The notes: generated by a model not told the origin, from the sequence alone. 64,000 nt of DNA from Microthrixaceae bacterium (GCA_011523825.1 WTFX01000006.1:1-64000); one strand, 5' to 3'; shown: positions 23,183-32,301, numbered from the stretch's first letter. A program made the numbers and translations.

Positions 23183-26038
23183 TCAGCCGCAGCCGCTGGT
23201 TGCGCCGCAGGAGCGGCAGGCGAAGCACGACCCGGCACGCACCATCCGGTCGCCGCACGTCATGCACAGCGGCGCATCGGCATACCCGCGGGCCTCGGCG
23301 CGGTGCGACGGCGGGTCTGGCGCCGGCTCGGCGCCGATAGCGCTCTCGACAGACGCGCTCTCGAGCCCGGGCAGCGGTGGATCGGTGCGCTCGTCGACGC
23401 TGAGCACACCCAGCTCGGTGCGCTCGTCGAACGACAGGTACTCGAGCGCCAGGCGGCGGAAGATGTAGTCGACGATGCTGGTGGCGATCCGCAGCTCGGG
23501 GTCATCGGTAAGCCCCGCCGGTTCGAACCGCATGTTGGTGAAGGCCTCTACGTAGGAACGCAGCGGCACCCCGTACTGCAAGCCATGGCTGACCGATATG
23601 GCGAATGCATCCATGATCCCGGCCAGCGTGGAACCCTGCTTCGCCACAGTGAGGAAGATCTCGCCGGGCCGGCCGTCGTCGTACTCGCCCACGGTCATGT
23701 AGCCGTGGCAGTCGGTGACCCGGAAGGAGAACGTGCGTGACCGCCGGCTGCGCGGCAGCCGGTTGCGCGGCGGCACCGCGGCTCCCCCCACTGCCGCAGC
23801 AGCGGATGCCGTAGCCCCGTCGGCCGATCCACGCATGTCCTGTGAGCCAAGAGCTGTTGCGCCAGCGGACGTCGCCGGTCCGACCGACAGCGGCTGACTC
23901 ACCTTGCAGTTGTCGCGATAGATCGCCACCGCCTTGAGCCCGAGCCGCCAGGATTCGACGATGAGGCTCTCGATGTCGTCGGCGGATGCCGACTCCGGCA
24001 GGTTGACGGTCTTGGAGATCGCACCCGAGACGAAGGGCTGGCAGGCAGCCATCATCGCGACGTGGCCCTGCGGCGAGATGGCATCGTCGCCGATCGAGCA
24101 GGCGAACACCGCCCGGTGAACCTCCGCCAAGTGCGGCGCGCCGGCGATGTGGCCCGTAGCGAGGATGTACGCCTCGATGTCGGCGATCTCCGAGAGCGAG
24201 TAGCCGAGCCTGTTGAGGGCCACGGGCACCGTCGAGTTCACGATGCGCAGATCGCCGCCGCCGACCAGCTTCTTGTGCTTCACCAAACCCAGATCGGGTT
24301 CGATCCCGGTGGTATCGCAGTCCATCATGAACGAGATCGTTCCGGTGGGGGCGATCACCGTGGCCTGGGAATTGCGAACGCCATGAGACTCGCAGCCCGC
24401 CACGGCATGGTCCCAGCGAGCACGCGCGGCGGCACGCAGGTCCTCGGTCAGCATCGCCATGCCAGCGCCGGCGTCCGACGGGTCGGCGCACGGCTCAATG
24501 CCATCCAACGAGTCGCGGTGGCGGCCCAGGACGCCGCACATGGCATCGGCATTCGCGTCGAAGCCGTCGAAGGCCCCGAGCCGCTCTGCCAGGTCGGCTG
24601 ACGTGGCGTACGCCTCGCCGCACATGAGCGCCGTGAGCGATGCCGCGAGCGCTCTCGCCGGCGGCGAGTCGTAGGGAACGCCCGCTGCCATCAGCAACGC
24701 CCCCAGGTTCGTGAAGCCCAGCCCGAGCTGGCGGAAGCTCCGGGAGGTCTCGCCGATCAGCTCCGTCGGATAGTCGGCGTGGCTCACCAGCACGTCCTGG
24801 GCAATGAACGTGATGCGCACCGCCTGACGGAAGCCCTCGATATCGAAGTCGCGGCCGGCGGCGTGGTCCCCAAAAAATGGCAGCAGGTTGACGCTCGCCA
24901 GGTTGCAGGCTGAGTTGTCGAGGTGGACGTACTCGCTGCACGGGTTGCTGGCGCTGATCGGGCCATGGGCCGGTGCCGTGTGCCAGCGGTTGATCGTGGT
25001 GGAGAACTGCACGCCCGGGTCGGCGCATTCCCAAGCCGCCTGGGCGATCTGGCCGAGGAGGTCGCGCGCACGCATGATCGACGTGACCTCGCCAGTCGTG
25101 CGGGCCCGCAGTTCCCAAGTGCCGTCCGCGGCAACCGCCTCCATGAACTCGTCGGACAGCCGGACCGAGTTGTTCGCGTTCTGGTACTGCACCGAGAACG
25201 AATCGGCACCGTCGAGATCCATGTCGAAACCGGCGGCGGCCAGGGCCCGTGCCTTGCGCTCCTCGGTTGCCTTGCACCACACGAAGGCCTCGACATCGGG
25301 ATGGTCGGCATCGAGCAGCACCATCTTGGCGGCGCGCCGGGTCTTGCCGCCGCTGCGGATCGTCCCCGCCGATGCATCTGCACCACGCATGAAGCTGACC
25401 GGGCCGCTCGCTGTGCCGCCGCCCGACAGCGGCTCGCACGACGCCCGCAGCGCCGACAGGTTCACTCCGGCGCCCGAGCCGCCCTTGAAGATCCGTCCCT
25501 CAGTGACGTACCAATCGAGGATCGATTCCATCTCGTCGTCGACGGCGAGGATGAAGCACGCTGACGCCTGTTGGGGCACGCCCTTCACGCCGATGTTGAA
25601 CCACACCGGGCTGTTGAACGCCACCCGTTGATGAACCAGCAGCCACGCCAGCTCTGCGGAGAATGTCGCCGCCTCGTCCGGCGATGCGAAATAGCCGTCG
25701 CTCGCCGCCCAGCCGGTGATGGTGCCCGCAACGCGGTCGACCACCTGGCGCAACGACTGCTCCCGCTCCGGCGTGCCGAGGGTGCCCCGGAAGTACTTCT
25801 GGGCAACGATGTTGACTGCTGTCGGGCTCCAGTCAGCGGGGAATTCGACGTCGGGCTGCGAGAACGCGATCGATCCGTCGACCGCGTTCGTGATGGACGC
25901 ATCGAAGCGCTCCCACCGCACGGAGTCATAGGGATGGGTGCCGTCAGCGGTGAAATGCCTGCGCAGCCGCATCGGCGCGCCGGCAGACCGGCGCCCGGGG
26001 CCGTCGCCCCGCAACCGCTGCGTCTCAGTCATCGCCAC
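23183..26038 (-). CDS. nrdJ: Class II (adenosylcobalamin-dependent) ribonucleotide reductase
   Basis: Reduces ribonucleotides to deoxyribonucleotides independent of oxygen. 951 residues, normal for the long NrdJ form. Recognisable segments are NSPVWFNIGV, the allosteric/active-site ACFILAVDDEMESI, GGSGAGVNLS, the catalytic NPCSEYVHLDNSACNLASVN and the PTGTISFMMDCDTTGIEP loop. A C-terminal zinc-ribbon-like tail (CMTCGD...CFACRSCG) carries redox cysteines. The GTG at 26038 has GGAGG ten bases upstream; ATG two codons later is an alternative. Two DnaA boxes lie upstream. The regulator gene nrdR, often next to nrdJ and lexA in actinobacteria, is not in this window. Confidence 0.97.
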   Translation of the reverse strand: MAMTETQRLRGDGPGRRSAGAPMRLRRHFTADGTHPYDSVRWERFDASITNAVDGSIAFSQPDVEFPADWSPTAVNIVAQKYFRGTLGTPEREQSLRQVVDRVAGTITGWAASDGYFASPDEAATFSAELAWLLVHQRVAFNSPVWFNIGVKGVPQQASACFILAVDDEMESILDWYVTEGRIFKGGSGAGVNLSALRASCEPLSGGGTASGPVSFMRGADASAGTIRSGGKTRRAAKMVLLDADHPDVEAFVWCKATEERKARALAAAGFDMDLDGADSFSVQYQNANNSVRLSDEFMEAVAADGTWELRARTTGEVTSIMRARDLLGQIAQAAWECADPGVQFSTTINRWHTAPAHGPISASNPCSEYVHLDNSACNLASVNLLPFFGDHAAGRDFDIEGFRQAVRITFIAQDVLVSHADYPTELIGETSRSFRQLGLGFTNLGALLMAAGVPYDSPPARALAASLTALMCGEAYATSADLAERLGAFDGFDANADAMCGVLGRHRDSLDGIEPCADPSDAGAGMAMLTEDLRAAARARWDHAVAGCESHGVRNSQATVIAPTGTISFMMDCDTTGIEPDLGLVKHKKLVGGGDLRIVNSTVPVALNRLGYSLSEIADIEAYILATGHIAGAPHLAEVHRAVFACSIGDDAISPQGHVAMMAACQPFVSGAISKTVNLPESASADDIESLIVESWRLGLKAVAIYRDNCKVSQPLSVGPATSAGATALGSQDMRGSADGATASAAAAVGGAAVPPRNRLPRSRRSRTFSFRVTDCHGYMTVGEYDDGRPGEIFLTVAKQGSTLAGIMDAFAISVSHGLQYGVPLRSYVEAFTNMRFEPAGLTDDPELRIATSIVDYIFRRLALEYLSFDERTELGVLSVDERTDPPLPGLESASVESAIGAEPAPDPPSHRAEARGYADAPLCMTCGDRMVRAGSCFACRSCGATSGCG

Positions 26039-26192
26039 GTACCGCTGACCTCCTGCACCAGTGTCGCGAACCGCAGTCGGCGCGCTGGGACGCGCGTGGC
26101 GAAGCGTGCCGCCGCCGGCAACATGCGCACGCTATGAGCGTTCCCCTGTGGAACGAAAGTGGGCAACGAACGGGCCTTCATGGGGACTTTCC

Positions 26193-26221
26193 TGTGCATA
26201 ACCGCCGGATGCTGTGGATAA
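26193..26221 (-). promoter_or_regulatory. Two DnaA boxes between nrdJ and the RibD-like gene
   Basis: On the minus strand TTATCCACA (26213-26221, a perfect consensus DnaA box) and TTATGCACA (26193-26201, one mismatch) lie 20 bp apart in the same orientation, 155-183 bases upstream of the nrdJ start. DnaA boxes also control the E. coli nrdAB promoter. No origin gene cluster is nearby, so a regulatory role is more likely than an origin. Confidence 0.55.
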
Positions 26222-26269
26222 CCGCCCACGACTGCGCCCGCTAGAGGCACCGGGTGGCAGACTCGCCGC

Positions 26270-26998
26270 GTGCACCGGCTGTACCCGCTGCCGTCCGAGC
26301 CCATCGACGCCACGCGAGCCGCCGGTCCGCGGCGCGCAGCGCACGCCGATCGTCCTTGGGTGATGCTCAACATGGTTGCGAGCATCGACGGCGCCGTTGC
26401 GATCGACGGCGTGTCGGGGGGGCTCTCGAGCGAGCCCGACAAGACGATGTTCGCGGCGCTGCGTGCACAGGCCGACACGATCTTGGTCGGTGCGCGCACG
26501 GCAAATGCCGAGCGGTACCGCCCGGCGCGGCGATCTGGCGTCCGCATTGCCGTGGTAAGCGGATCGCTCAGCATCGACCCGGACTTGCCGCTGTTCGACC
26601 AGTCGCGGGATCGACCCTCAGCGCTGTGGCCTCTGGTGGTCACCACCGCCGACGCGGACTCCGACGCCGCAGCACGACTGGCAGATCGCGCAGAGCTCGT
26701 GCGCACCGGCACCGGGTCGGTGGATCTGCTCGCTTGCTTGAGGCACCTGGGTTCGCTGGGAGCGCGCGTCGTGCTCTGCGAGGGAGGGCCTGCACTCAAC
26801 GCCAGCCTGCTGGCGGCCGACCTCGTGGATGAGGTGAACGTGACCAGCGCGCCGCTGGCTGTGGGTACCGACGCCCCGCGCATCGCCTCAGCGCCCGGCG
26901 GCGGTTCACCGGCGCCTGCACCCCGCGCATTCAGGCTGGAGCACGTGATCGCCCACGATGACGTGCTCTTCGTGCGTTGGGTGCGCTCCAGGCACTGA
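26270..26998 (+). CDS. RibD C-terminal-domain (DHFR-like) reductase
   Basis: 242 residues with the fold of the pyrimidine reductase half of RibD and of bacterial DHFR-like reductases. Family features are RPWVMLNMVASIDGAVAI (substrate and NADPH strand), SEPDKTMFAALRAQADTILVG with the conserved G-R-T context, and VVLCEGGPALNASLLAADLVDE. It has no deaminase domain. It may serve riboflavin/F420-type metabolism or reduce another pteridine-like substrate; the specific reaction is not deducible. GTG start. Divergent from nrdJ, upstream of lexA. Confidence 0.88.
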   Translation: MHRLYPLPSEPIDATRAAGPRRAAHADRPWVMLNMVASIDGAVAIDGVSGGLSSEPDKTMFAALRAQADTILVGARTANAERYRPARRSGVRIAVVSGSLSIDPDLPLFDQSRDRPSALWPLVVTTADADSDAAARLADRAELVRTGTGSVDLLACLRHLGSLGARVVLCEGGPALNASLLAADLVDEVNVTSAPLAVGTDAPRIASAPGGGSPAPAPRAFRLEHVIAHDDVLFVRWVRSRH

Positions 26999-27024
26999 CG
27001 CTTCGAACAAATGCGCGCAATTCG

Positions 27025-27063
27025 GAACATTTGTTGTTAGTGTACTGGCCGGAACGAGAGTTC
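27025..27063 (+). promoter_or_regulatory. Two LexA (SOS) boxes upstream of lexA
   Basis: GAAC-GAGA-GTTC at 27052-27063 is a perfect GAAC-N4-GTTC LexA site of the Gram-positive type, extended to GGAAC/GTTCC. GAAC-ATTT-GTTG at 27025-27036 is a one-mismatch second copy 27 bp upstream. Both lie 78-116 bases before the lexA ATG, as expected for autoregulation. Confidence 0.75.
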
Positions 27064-27140
27064 CTTCCCGTCGACGGGATCACCAGGGCAGGTCGGGCAA
27101 CAGATGCCGGGCATGCAGATACCGACCTGAAAGGTCCACC

Positions 27141-27797
27141 ATGCCAGGAACCAGCGCCGCAGACCAGCGGGTCGCACATCTCAACGAGCGTCAGCGCGCG
27201 ATGCTCGAATTCATCGACGTAATGCAGCGCGAGCGCGGCTATCCCCCTTCCGTCCGCGAGATCGGCGACGAGGTCAACCTCAATTCGCCTGCGACCGTCC
27301 ACCGCCACCTGCGGACGCTTGAGGCCGACGGATGGATCCGGCGCGACCCGTCGCGACCCCGGGCGCTCATCATCAACTGCGACTGGCAGACAGGGGTGAA
27401 GGGCGAGCGGCGACCGGCCCGTCACGTGGCGCTCATCGGAGAGGTCGCGGCAGGCACCGACGTACTTGCCCAGCAGAACGTCGAGGAACTGCTGCCGCTG
27501 CCGGCCGACTTCACCGGCAGCGGTGAGCTCTTCATGCTGCGAGTGCGAGGCGACTCGATGATCGATGTCGGCATCTGGGATCGCGACTATGTGGTAGCGC
27601 GCCATCAGCCCGAAGCGGATCCAGGTGACATCGTCGTCGCCGGGATCGACGGCGGGGAAGGCACCGTCAAGCGCTACCGGCGCGAAGGCGACAACGTCGT
27701 CCTCGAACCTGCCAACCAAGACCATCGTCCCATCGTCCGGCCCGCCGACGAAGTCACCATCTACGGCAAAGTCGTGACGGTGATCCGCCGCCTGTAG
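27141..27797 (+). CDS. lexA: SOS repressor LexA
   Basis: A 218-residue repressor of DNA-damage genes. The winged helix is at about 10-75 (RGYPPSVREIGDEVNLNSPA). The self-cleavage bond is Ala104-Gly105 (EVAAGTD), and the catalytic dyad is Ser139 (RGDSMID) and Lys177 (GTVKRY). AAAGG precedes the ATG; longer in-frame extensions exist but would read through the SOS boxes. It is regulated by its own product through the boxes upstream. Hairpin-rich repeats follow the gene. Confidence 0.97.
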   Translation: MPGTSAADQRVAHLNERQRAMLEFIDVMQRERGYPPSVREIGDEVNLNSPATVHRHLRTLEADGWIRRDPSRPRALIINCDWQTGVKGERRPARHVALIGEVAAGTDVLAQQNVEELLPLPADFTGSGELFMLRVRGDSMIDVGIWDRDYVVARHQPEADPGDIVVAGIDGGEGTVKRYRREGDNVVLEPANQDHRPIVRPADEVTIYGKVVTVIRRL

Positions 27798-27901
27798 CGG
27801 CGGACCAGCAAACACAGCGGCGGCTGTAGCCGCCGGATCGTCAAACACGGCGCCGCCTGTAGCGGCGGACCAGCAAACACAGCGGCGGCTGTAGCCGCCG
27901 T
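27789..27901 (+). repeat. 65-bp-spaced direct repeat with hairpins after lexA
   Basis: CGCCTGTAGCGGCGGACCAG and the next 28 or so bases, including the lexA stop codon, start at 27789 and recur at 27854. Each copy contains the palindrome GGCGGC-TGTA-GCCGCC, which can form a G+C-rich hairpin and probably terminates lexA transcription. The copied segment includes the last codons of lexA. Confidence 0.8.
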
Positions 27902-27917
27902 GTGCTCAACTTGACCG

Positions 27918-28739
27918 GTGTTCACAGTTCTCACCCAGCCGCCTGACGACCTCGAGGACTCGTCGCGGGTGTGGATCCCCGTCCGTTCAGGAACGGTGTT
28001 CACCGAGCCGGGCAGCGGTCTGTGCGCCAGTCCCACGGCGCCCGTCGGTGACGGCTCGCCCCCCGCTTCGTTCCTCGGCGTGCTCGATGGAGTCGGCGTC
28101 TGGGCTGTCGACATGGATCCAGCCGACGGGCCGCCACTGGACGAGGGCGATCTGGCGCCGGTGCCGCTGCGCAAGCTCTACGGTCGCATTCCCGACGAAC
28201 ACTGGCAGATCGCTGGCCGCGCCGCACAGATCGTGGAGTTCGAGCGCACCCACCGCTTTTGCGGACGCTGCGGGAACCCGACGAATACCAATGCGGCCGA
28301 TCGCGCAAGAATCTGCAGCAACTGCGGTCACATGGCGTTTCCGAGGCTCAGCCCGGCCATGATTGTTCTCGTTGAACGCGGTCCTGAGGTGCTGCTCGCA
28401 TGGGGCCGGCAGTTCCCCGGCCGCTTCTACAGCGCGCTCGCCGGCTTCGTAGAACCCGGTGAGAGCCTCGAGGACGCCGTGGCCCGGGAGGTCTACGAGG
28501 AGGTCCAGGTGACGGTCGGCAACGTCCGTTATTTCGGAAGCCAGCCGTGGCCCTTCCCCCACTCGCTCATGTGCGGCTTTACCTGCGAATGGCAAGCCGG
28601 CGAGATCGAGATCGATCCCGAAGAGATCGTCGAGGCCGGTTGGTACACCGCCGACAGCCTGCCTCCGTGCCCGCGCGGCGGGATGTCGATTGCCGGCTGG
28701 CTCATCGACGACTGGCTGAAGCGAACCGGCGCCGGCTGA
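27918..28739 (+). CDS. nudC: NAD(H) pyrophosphatase / RNA de-NADding enzyme
   Basis: Hydrolyses NADH to NMNH and AMP and can remove NAD caps from RNA. 273 residues with a GTG start. A zinc ribbon (CGRCG...CSNCGH) at about 115-135 precedes the Nudix box (GFVEPGESLEDAVAREVYEE) and the NudC-specific SQPWPFPHSLM motif. All motif residues are intact. It converges tail to tail with cysS with no bases between. Confidence 0.95.
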   Translation: MFTVLTQPPDDLEDSSRVWIPVRSGTVFTEPGSGLCASPTAPVGDGSPPASFLGVLDGVGVWAVDMDPADGPPLDEGDLAPVPLRKLYGRIPDEHWQIAGRAAQIVEFERTHRFCGRCGNPTNTNAADRARICSNCGHMAFPRLSPAMIVLVERGPEVLLAWGRQFPGRFYSALAGFVEPGESLEDAVAREVYEEVQVTVGNVRYFGSQPWPFPHSLMCGFTCEWQAGEIEIDPEEIVEAGWYTADSLPPCPRGGMSIAGWLIDDWLKRTGAG

Positions 28740-30179
28740 TCAGGCGCGATGCCAGGTGGCGCCCGCGGGTCCGTCGGACACGACGATGCCGGCCGCTGCC
28801 AGTTCGCCCCGAATGCGGTCGGCGGTGTCGAAGTCGCGAGATGATCGCGCGGCTGCCCGCTGCACCAGCAATGCGTCCACCTCGGCATCGGAGAGCCCGC
28901 CGTCGGGATGGTCTTCGCTTCCGTCATCACCGCAGGTGAGCCCCACGACGCTGAGCAGGTGCAACGCCGTGCGAGCCGATCGGGAAGCCTCGGCAGGTAC
29001 GGCGCCGTCAAGCGAGGCGTTCGCACGGCGCACGAGCCGGAAGATCACATCAAGCGCTGTCGGCGTGGAGAAATCGTCATCCATGGCCGCTGCGAACGCC
29101 GCCACGGCGTCGGCATCCATGTCCGCATCGGCGCTGCGTTCGAAGTCGGGCCGTCGCATCGCAGCGTGGGTGCCGGTCGGGATGCCCGCAGCGGTGGCGC
29201 GGCGGGCGAACGCATCGAGCCGGCCGACGGCACTGCGGGCCGCTTCCAGCGCGTCGGTCCCCATCTCCATCGTCCGCCGGTAGTGGGTCTGCAGCACCAG
29301 CAAGCGCACAGCACGGGCGCCGGCAGCGTCGATCGCGTCGGCGAGCTGGGTGTAGTTGCCCAGCGACTTGGCCATCTTCTGGCTGCCGACGTTCACCATG
29401 GCGCTGTGCACCCAGTAGCGGGCGAAGGTCTCGCCGGTGGCGGTCACCTGCGCCCACTCGTTCTGGTGATGCGGAAAGACCAAGTCGTCTCCCCCGCCGT
29501 GGATGTCGAAGCCGGGTCCGAGCGCGCTGAGCGACATCGCCACGCACTCGGTGTGCCAACCGGGCCGGCCCTCCCCCCACGGCGTTTCCCAGCTCGGCTC
29601 CCCCGGCTGCGCGGCCTTCCAGAGCGCGAAATCCAGCGGTGAGCGCTTGTCGGGGTCGACGTCGATGCGCGCTCCGGCATCCGCGTTGAGCTGTTCGGTG
29701 GTCCGGCCCGCCAACTCGCCGTACCCCCGAACCGAGTTGACAGCGAAGTACACGCCCTTGCCCGGCACGTCGTATGCGGCACCGAGCGAGCGCAGCTCAG
29801 CGATCACATCGATCATCTGCGAGATGAAGTGGGTTGCATGGGGCCGCGAATGTGGCCGAAGCACGCCCAGTCGATCCATCTGCGCGTCATACGCGACCGT
29901 GAACTCAGCAGCGACATCGGCCTCGGAGCGCTGCTCGCGCTGGGCGCGTTCCACGATCTTGTCGTCGATGTCGGTGACATTCGATGCCACGGTCACCTCA
30001 TATCCGGACCACTCCAGGTAGCGCCGGATGACGTCGTAGGTCAGCGCAGTGCGGCCATGGCCGAGGTGGGGCACGTCATAGACCGTCGGACCGCAGACAT
30101 ACATCGAGATCTCGCCCGGCGTTCGCGGGACGAGGGCGGTCTTGCGCCGCGTCATCGTGTCGAAGATCTGCAAGCTCAC
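28740..30179 (-). CDS. cysS: Cysteinyl-tRNA synthetase
   Basis: 479 residues from GTG at 30179 (the frame is open further upstream but without homology). Class I features: CGPTVYDVPHLGHGRT (HIGH region, here LGHG), the zinc-site cysteine and histidines (GWHTECVAMS, HGGGDDLVFPHHQNE), and KMAKSLGN (KMSKS-type). The C-terminal anticodon domain has the DALLVQRAAARSSRDFDTAD helix. The alternative assignment, mycothiol ligase MshC, is less likely because the full C-terminal extension is present. Confidence 0.95.
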   Translation of the reverse strand: MSLQIFDTMTRRKTALVPRTPGEISMYVCGPTVYDVPHLGHGRTALTYDVIRRYLEWSGYEVTVASNVTDIDDKIVERAQREQRSEADVAAEFTVAYDAQMDRLGVLRPHSRPHATHFISQMIDVIAELRSLGAAYDVPGKGVYFAVNSVRGYGELAGRTTEQLNADAGARIDVDPDKRSPLDFALWKAAQPGEPSWETPWGEGRPGWHTECVAMSLSALGPGFDIHGGGDDLVFPHHQNEWAQVTATGETFARYWVHSAMVNVGSQKMAKSLGNYTQLADAIDAAGARAVRLLVLQTHYRRTMEMGTDALEAARSAVGRLDAFARRATAAGIPTGTHAAMRRPDFERSADADMDADAVAAFAAAMDDDFSTPTALDVIFRLVRRANASLDGAVPAEASRSARTALHLLSVVGLTCGDDGSEDHPDGGLSDAEVDALLVQRAAARSSRDFDTADRIRGELAAAGIVVSDGPAGATWHRA

Positions 30180-30244
30180 TGATGCCCGGGTCCCGATCGG
30201 GCTGCAAGGGTACCGATGAGCCGCCGAACGAGCCCCGGGATTTA

Positions 30245-31030
30245 TCAGCCGAGAGCGCTGGTCACGCTCCAGACCGCAAGGTTGTGGAACGCGTGCAGCA
30301 CCAGACCCGCCCACCAGCCGTACCGCACCCGCGCAATGGTGAACATGAGACCCAGCCAGATCTGCGGGCTCACCACCAGGGGTGCCACGACGATCGTGGC
30401 GACGGTCCAACTCACGTCGTAGTTGGCGAGATGCACGACGCCGAACGCAGCGACCGAGAACCACACCGGCCACTGCGGGTGAGCTTCCCACCAGCGAGCA
30501 ACGCTGTCGCGCCAGGCCCCAGGCCCGGTCTCGCTCGAAGCATCGGGCCGCCCCACGCCGATGACGAGCGACTGGATCCACAGTGCGCCCGACAGCAGCA
30601 CGATGAGGGCGAAGGCAGCCGCGACGACGATGACGGGACCGTCGCCTCCCGCAAAGTTCAGCAGTCCGAGTGCGCCCGTGATCGCGAGCACCCCCAGGCG
30701 CAGGCGGGCGGTCAGCGCGAGCCGGAAGACGAGTTCCTCGATCAGCGGCGCCAGCAGCACAACGAGCAGAAGCTGTTCGACGAGGGGCCGGTCGAGCAGT
30801 TCAGTCTCGAGCGTGTTCACATAGCCGGTTCGCGCTGCGAGCAGCGACACCGCAAGCAGCGCGATCGAGCCGCCGAGCCCGATGACGAACAGCACTGCCA
30901 GGCCTCCGGGCCAGCGCCGTTGATTCGCGGCAGCGCGCCAATCGGGAGACGCGCCAAAGCGCGGACTGATCGTGCTCCACACGCCCCTTGGCGCGCCGGC
31001 GTCAGCGGGTGGAATGCCCTCGCTGCTCAA
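30245..31030 (-). CDS. CPBP-family intramembrane metalloprotease
   Basis: 261 residues with about six hydrophobic helices. The CAAX-protease/bacteriocin-processing signature is present: EELVFR (EExxxR) in the third helix region, FGVVHLANY with the second metal His, and HAFHN near the C-terminus. Family members cleave membrane substrates or act in self-immunity; the target here is unknown. The start is a TTG and uncertain. It lies 11 bases downstream of the HTH gene, so they may be co-transcribed. Confidence 0.88.
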   Translation of the reverse strand: MSSEGIPPADAGAPRGVWSTISPRFGASPDWRAAANQRRWPGGLAVLFVIGLGGSIALLAVSLLAARTGYVNTLETELLDRPLVEQLLLVVLLAPLIEELVFRLALTARLRLGVLAITGALGLLNFAGGDGPVIVVAAAFALIVLLSGALWIQSLVIGVGRPDASSETGPGAWRDSVARWWEAHPQWPVWFSVAAFGVVHLANYDVSWTVATIVVAPLVVSPQIWLGLMFTIARVRYGWWAGLVLHAFHNLAVWSVTSALG

Positions 31031-31041
31031 GCGCCGTCGAC

Positions 31042-31356
31042 CTATCCGGCTTCTTCGTCGTCTTCGTCTGGATCGTCAGCGCGGGCTTCGGGGTAGAGAT
31101 GCTCGAGGCTTCCCGGCTCGACCCTGCATTCCTCGATGAACGTGTCCACATCGCTCAGCCGCAGCCGGATGACACGTCCGAACCGGTACGCCGGCAGGTC
31201 GCCCCGGTCGATGAAGCGGTACAGCGTGCGGGTGGTGATGCCCATGCGATCTGCGGCCTTCAGCGTGGACAGCCAGATGATCTCGTCGTAGGGAACCTGG
31301 TGCAGTTCTTCGCCTGCTGCACCATCGTCGCCTGATTCGGTCGGCTCCTCAGCCAT
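31042..31356 (-). CDS. Excisionase/BldC-like small HTH regulator
   Basis: 104 residues. A winged MerR-like HTH (HTH_17) spans about 25-75: STLKAADRMGITTRTLYRFI followed by RGDLPAYRFGRVIRLRLSDV. Both ends are acidic and probably disordered. AGGTG lies close upstream of the ATG. It is divergent from the Tad pilus operon across an AT-rich region, so it may regulate that operon; that link is positional only. Confidence 0.88.
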   Translation of the reverse strand: MAEEPTESGDDGAAGEELHQVPYDEIIWLSTLKAADRMGITTRTLYRFIDRGDLPAYRFGRVIRLRLSDVDTFIEECRVEPGSLEHLYPEARADDPDEDDEEAG

Positions 31357-31436
31357 CTCGCACCTCGCAGTCGGTCGGCTGTTGGCGCTCGAGGGACGCA
31401 ATCGATCCCTGCGGGCCAACGCTAGTGCGCGTACCG

Positions 31437-31556
31437 GTGGCCAACGTGCATTTCAACATCAATCATTGATAATACGCGCTATACCGTCATATCTATGCGA
31501 CCTACTGAGTCAGTTTGCTGAATTTTTGATAATTATTTGGTGACTTCATGTGAACA
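31437..31556. promoter_or_regulatory. AT-rich divergent promoter region of the Tad pilus operon
   Basis: About 38% G+C over 120 bp, in sharp contrast with its surroundings. It contains the near-palindrome ATCAATCATTGAT and runs such as TTTTTGATAATTATTT, which give several -10-like hexamers in both directions. It separates the HTH gene from cpaB. The low G+C fits a promoter or binding region for a BldC/Lsr2-type protein; no specific operator is established. Confidence 0.5.
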
Positions 31557-31572
31557 TGGTTAAGTCTTCGGC

Positions 31573-32301
31573 GTGCCCACAGATCCGCCGTCGCCAACCG
31601 GTCATCGGGCCCTGCCGCCCGCACCTGCTGCGGGCCACCGCAGCGGCGGTGGCCGATCATCGCTGCGCCCTCGCGTCATCGCGGGTGGGGTCTTGTGCGG
31701 CGTTGCAGCGCTCGGCCTGTGGTGGGCGTTCGAGCGCTCAGCGGCTGCGCCTGAGACCAGCTATGTAGTCGCACGGACGCGCCTCGCCCCGGGCAGGGTG
31801 ATCGGACCGGCAGATGTCGCCTGGGTCTCCATCCGCTTGCCGGCCGAGATCGAAGCCACCGTCTTCGGCGAGGGTGACGGCAATGACGTGGTGGGCAGTC
31901 TGGTGCTCGAAGCCATTCACGCCGGGGAATTGCTGACCCGGGGTGACATTGGCGCGCACCGGGCAACTGCCGATCGAGTCGCGGGCTATGCCGTTGCTGT
32001 CAAGCTCGATCGTCCCGGGGCCCTCAACGGGCTGATCGCAGCCGGCGAACGAGTCGACGTCGTCTCCACGGATCGCAATCTCGCCGCCCCAGCCGACCCG
32101 CAGACTCCAAGTCTGGTGGCTGCCGACGCCCTCGTGCTCGACGTCGATGACCCAGCTGCCACCTCGACGCCGTCGGACATGATCACCGTCACCCTGCAGG
32201 TGCACGACCGCACTGCCGCCGTCTCGGTTGCCGCAGCCGCCGATGCCGGTGCCATCACCCTGATCCGGCCCTGGGGGGCTCCGGCACCGGTGACGCCATG
32301 A
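31573..32301 (+). CDS. cpaB: Flp pilus assembly protein CpaB/RcpC (SAF domain)
   Basis: 242 residues with a GTG start. A Pro-rich cytoplasmic leader (1-30) is followed by one membrane helix (VIAGGVLCGVAALGLWWAF) and a SAF-like domain (VVARTRLAPGRVIGPADVAW), then a beta-rich region (VAVKLDRPGALNGLIAAGERVDVV) typical of RcpC. It would sit in the membrane with the SAF domain outside, supporting pilus export. Its stop overlaps the cpaF start as ATGA. Confidence 0.85.
   Translation: MPTDPPSPTGHRALPPAPAAGHRSGGGRSSLRPRVIAGGVLCGVAALGLWWAFERSAAAPETSYVVARTRLAPGRVIGPADVAWVSIRLPAEIEATVFGEGDGNDVVGSLVLEAIHAGELLTRGDIGAHRATADRVAGYAVAVKLDRPGALNGLIAAGERVDVVSTDRNLAAPADPQTPSLVAADALVLDVDDPAATSTPSDMITVTLQVHDRTAAVSVAAAADAGAITLIRPWGAPAPVTP

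Noticed and set aside
26140..26154. GTTCC-N5-GGAAC palindrome as a LexA box near nrdJ
   Set aside because: The half-sites face the wrong way (GTTC...GAAC) and the spacing is not four bases.
26193..26221. Chromosomal replication origin
   Set aside because: Only two DnaA boxes, and no dnaA, dnaN or other origin genes nearby.
26039..26269. Cobalamin riboswitch for nrdJ
   Set aside because: No B12-box-like sequence or suitable fold was seen in the short leader.
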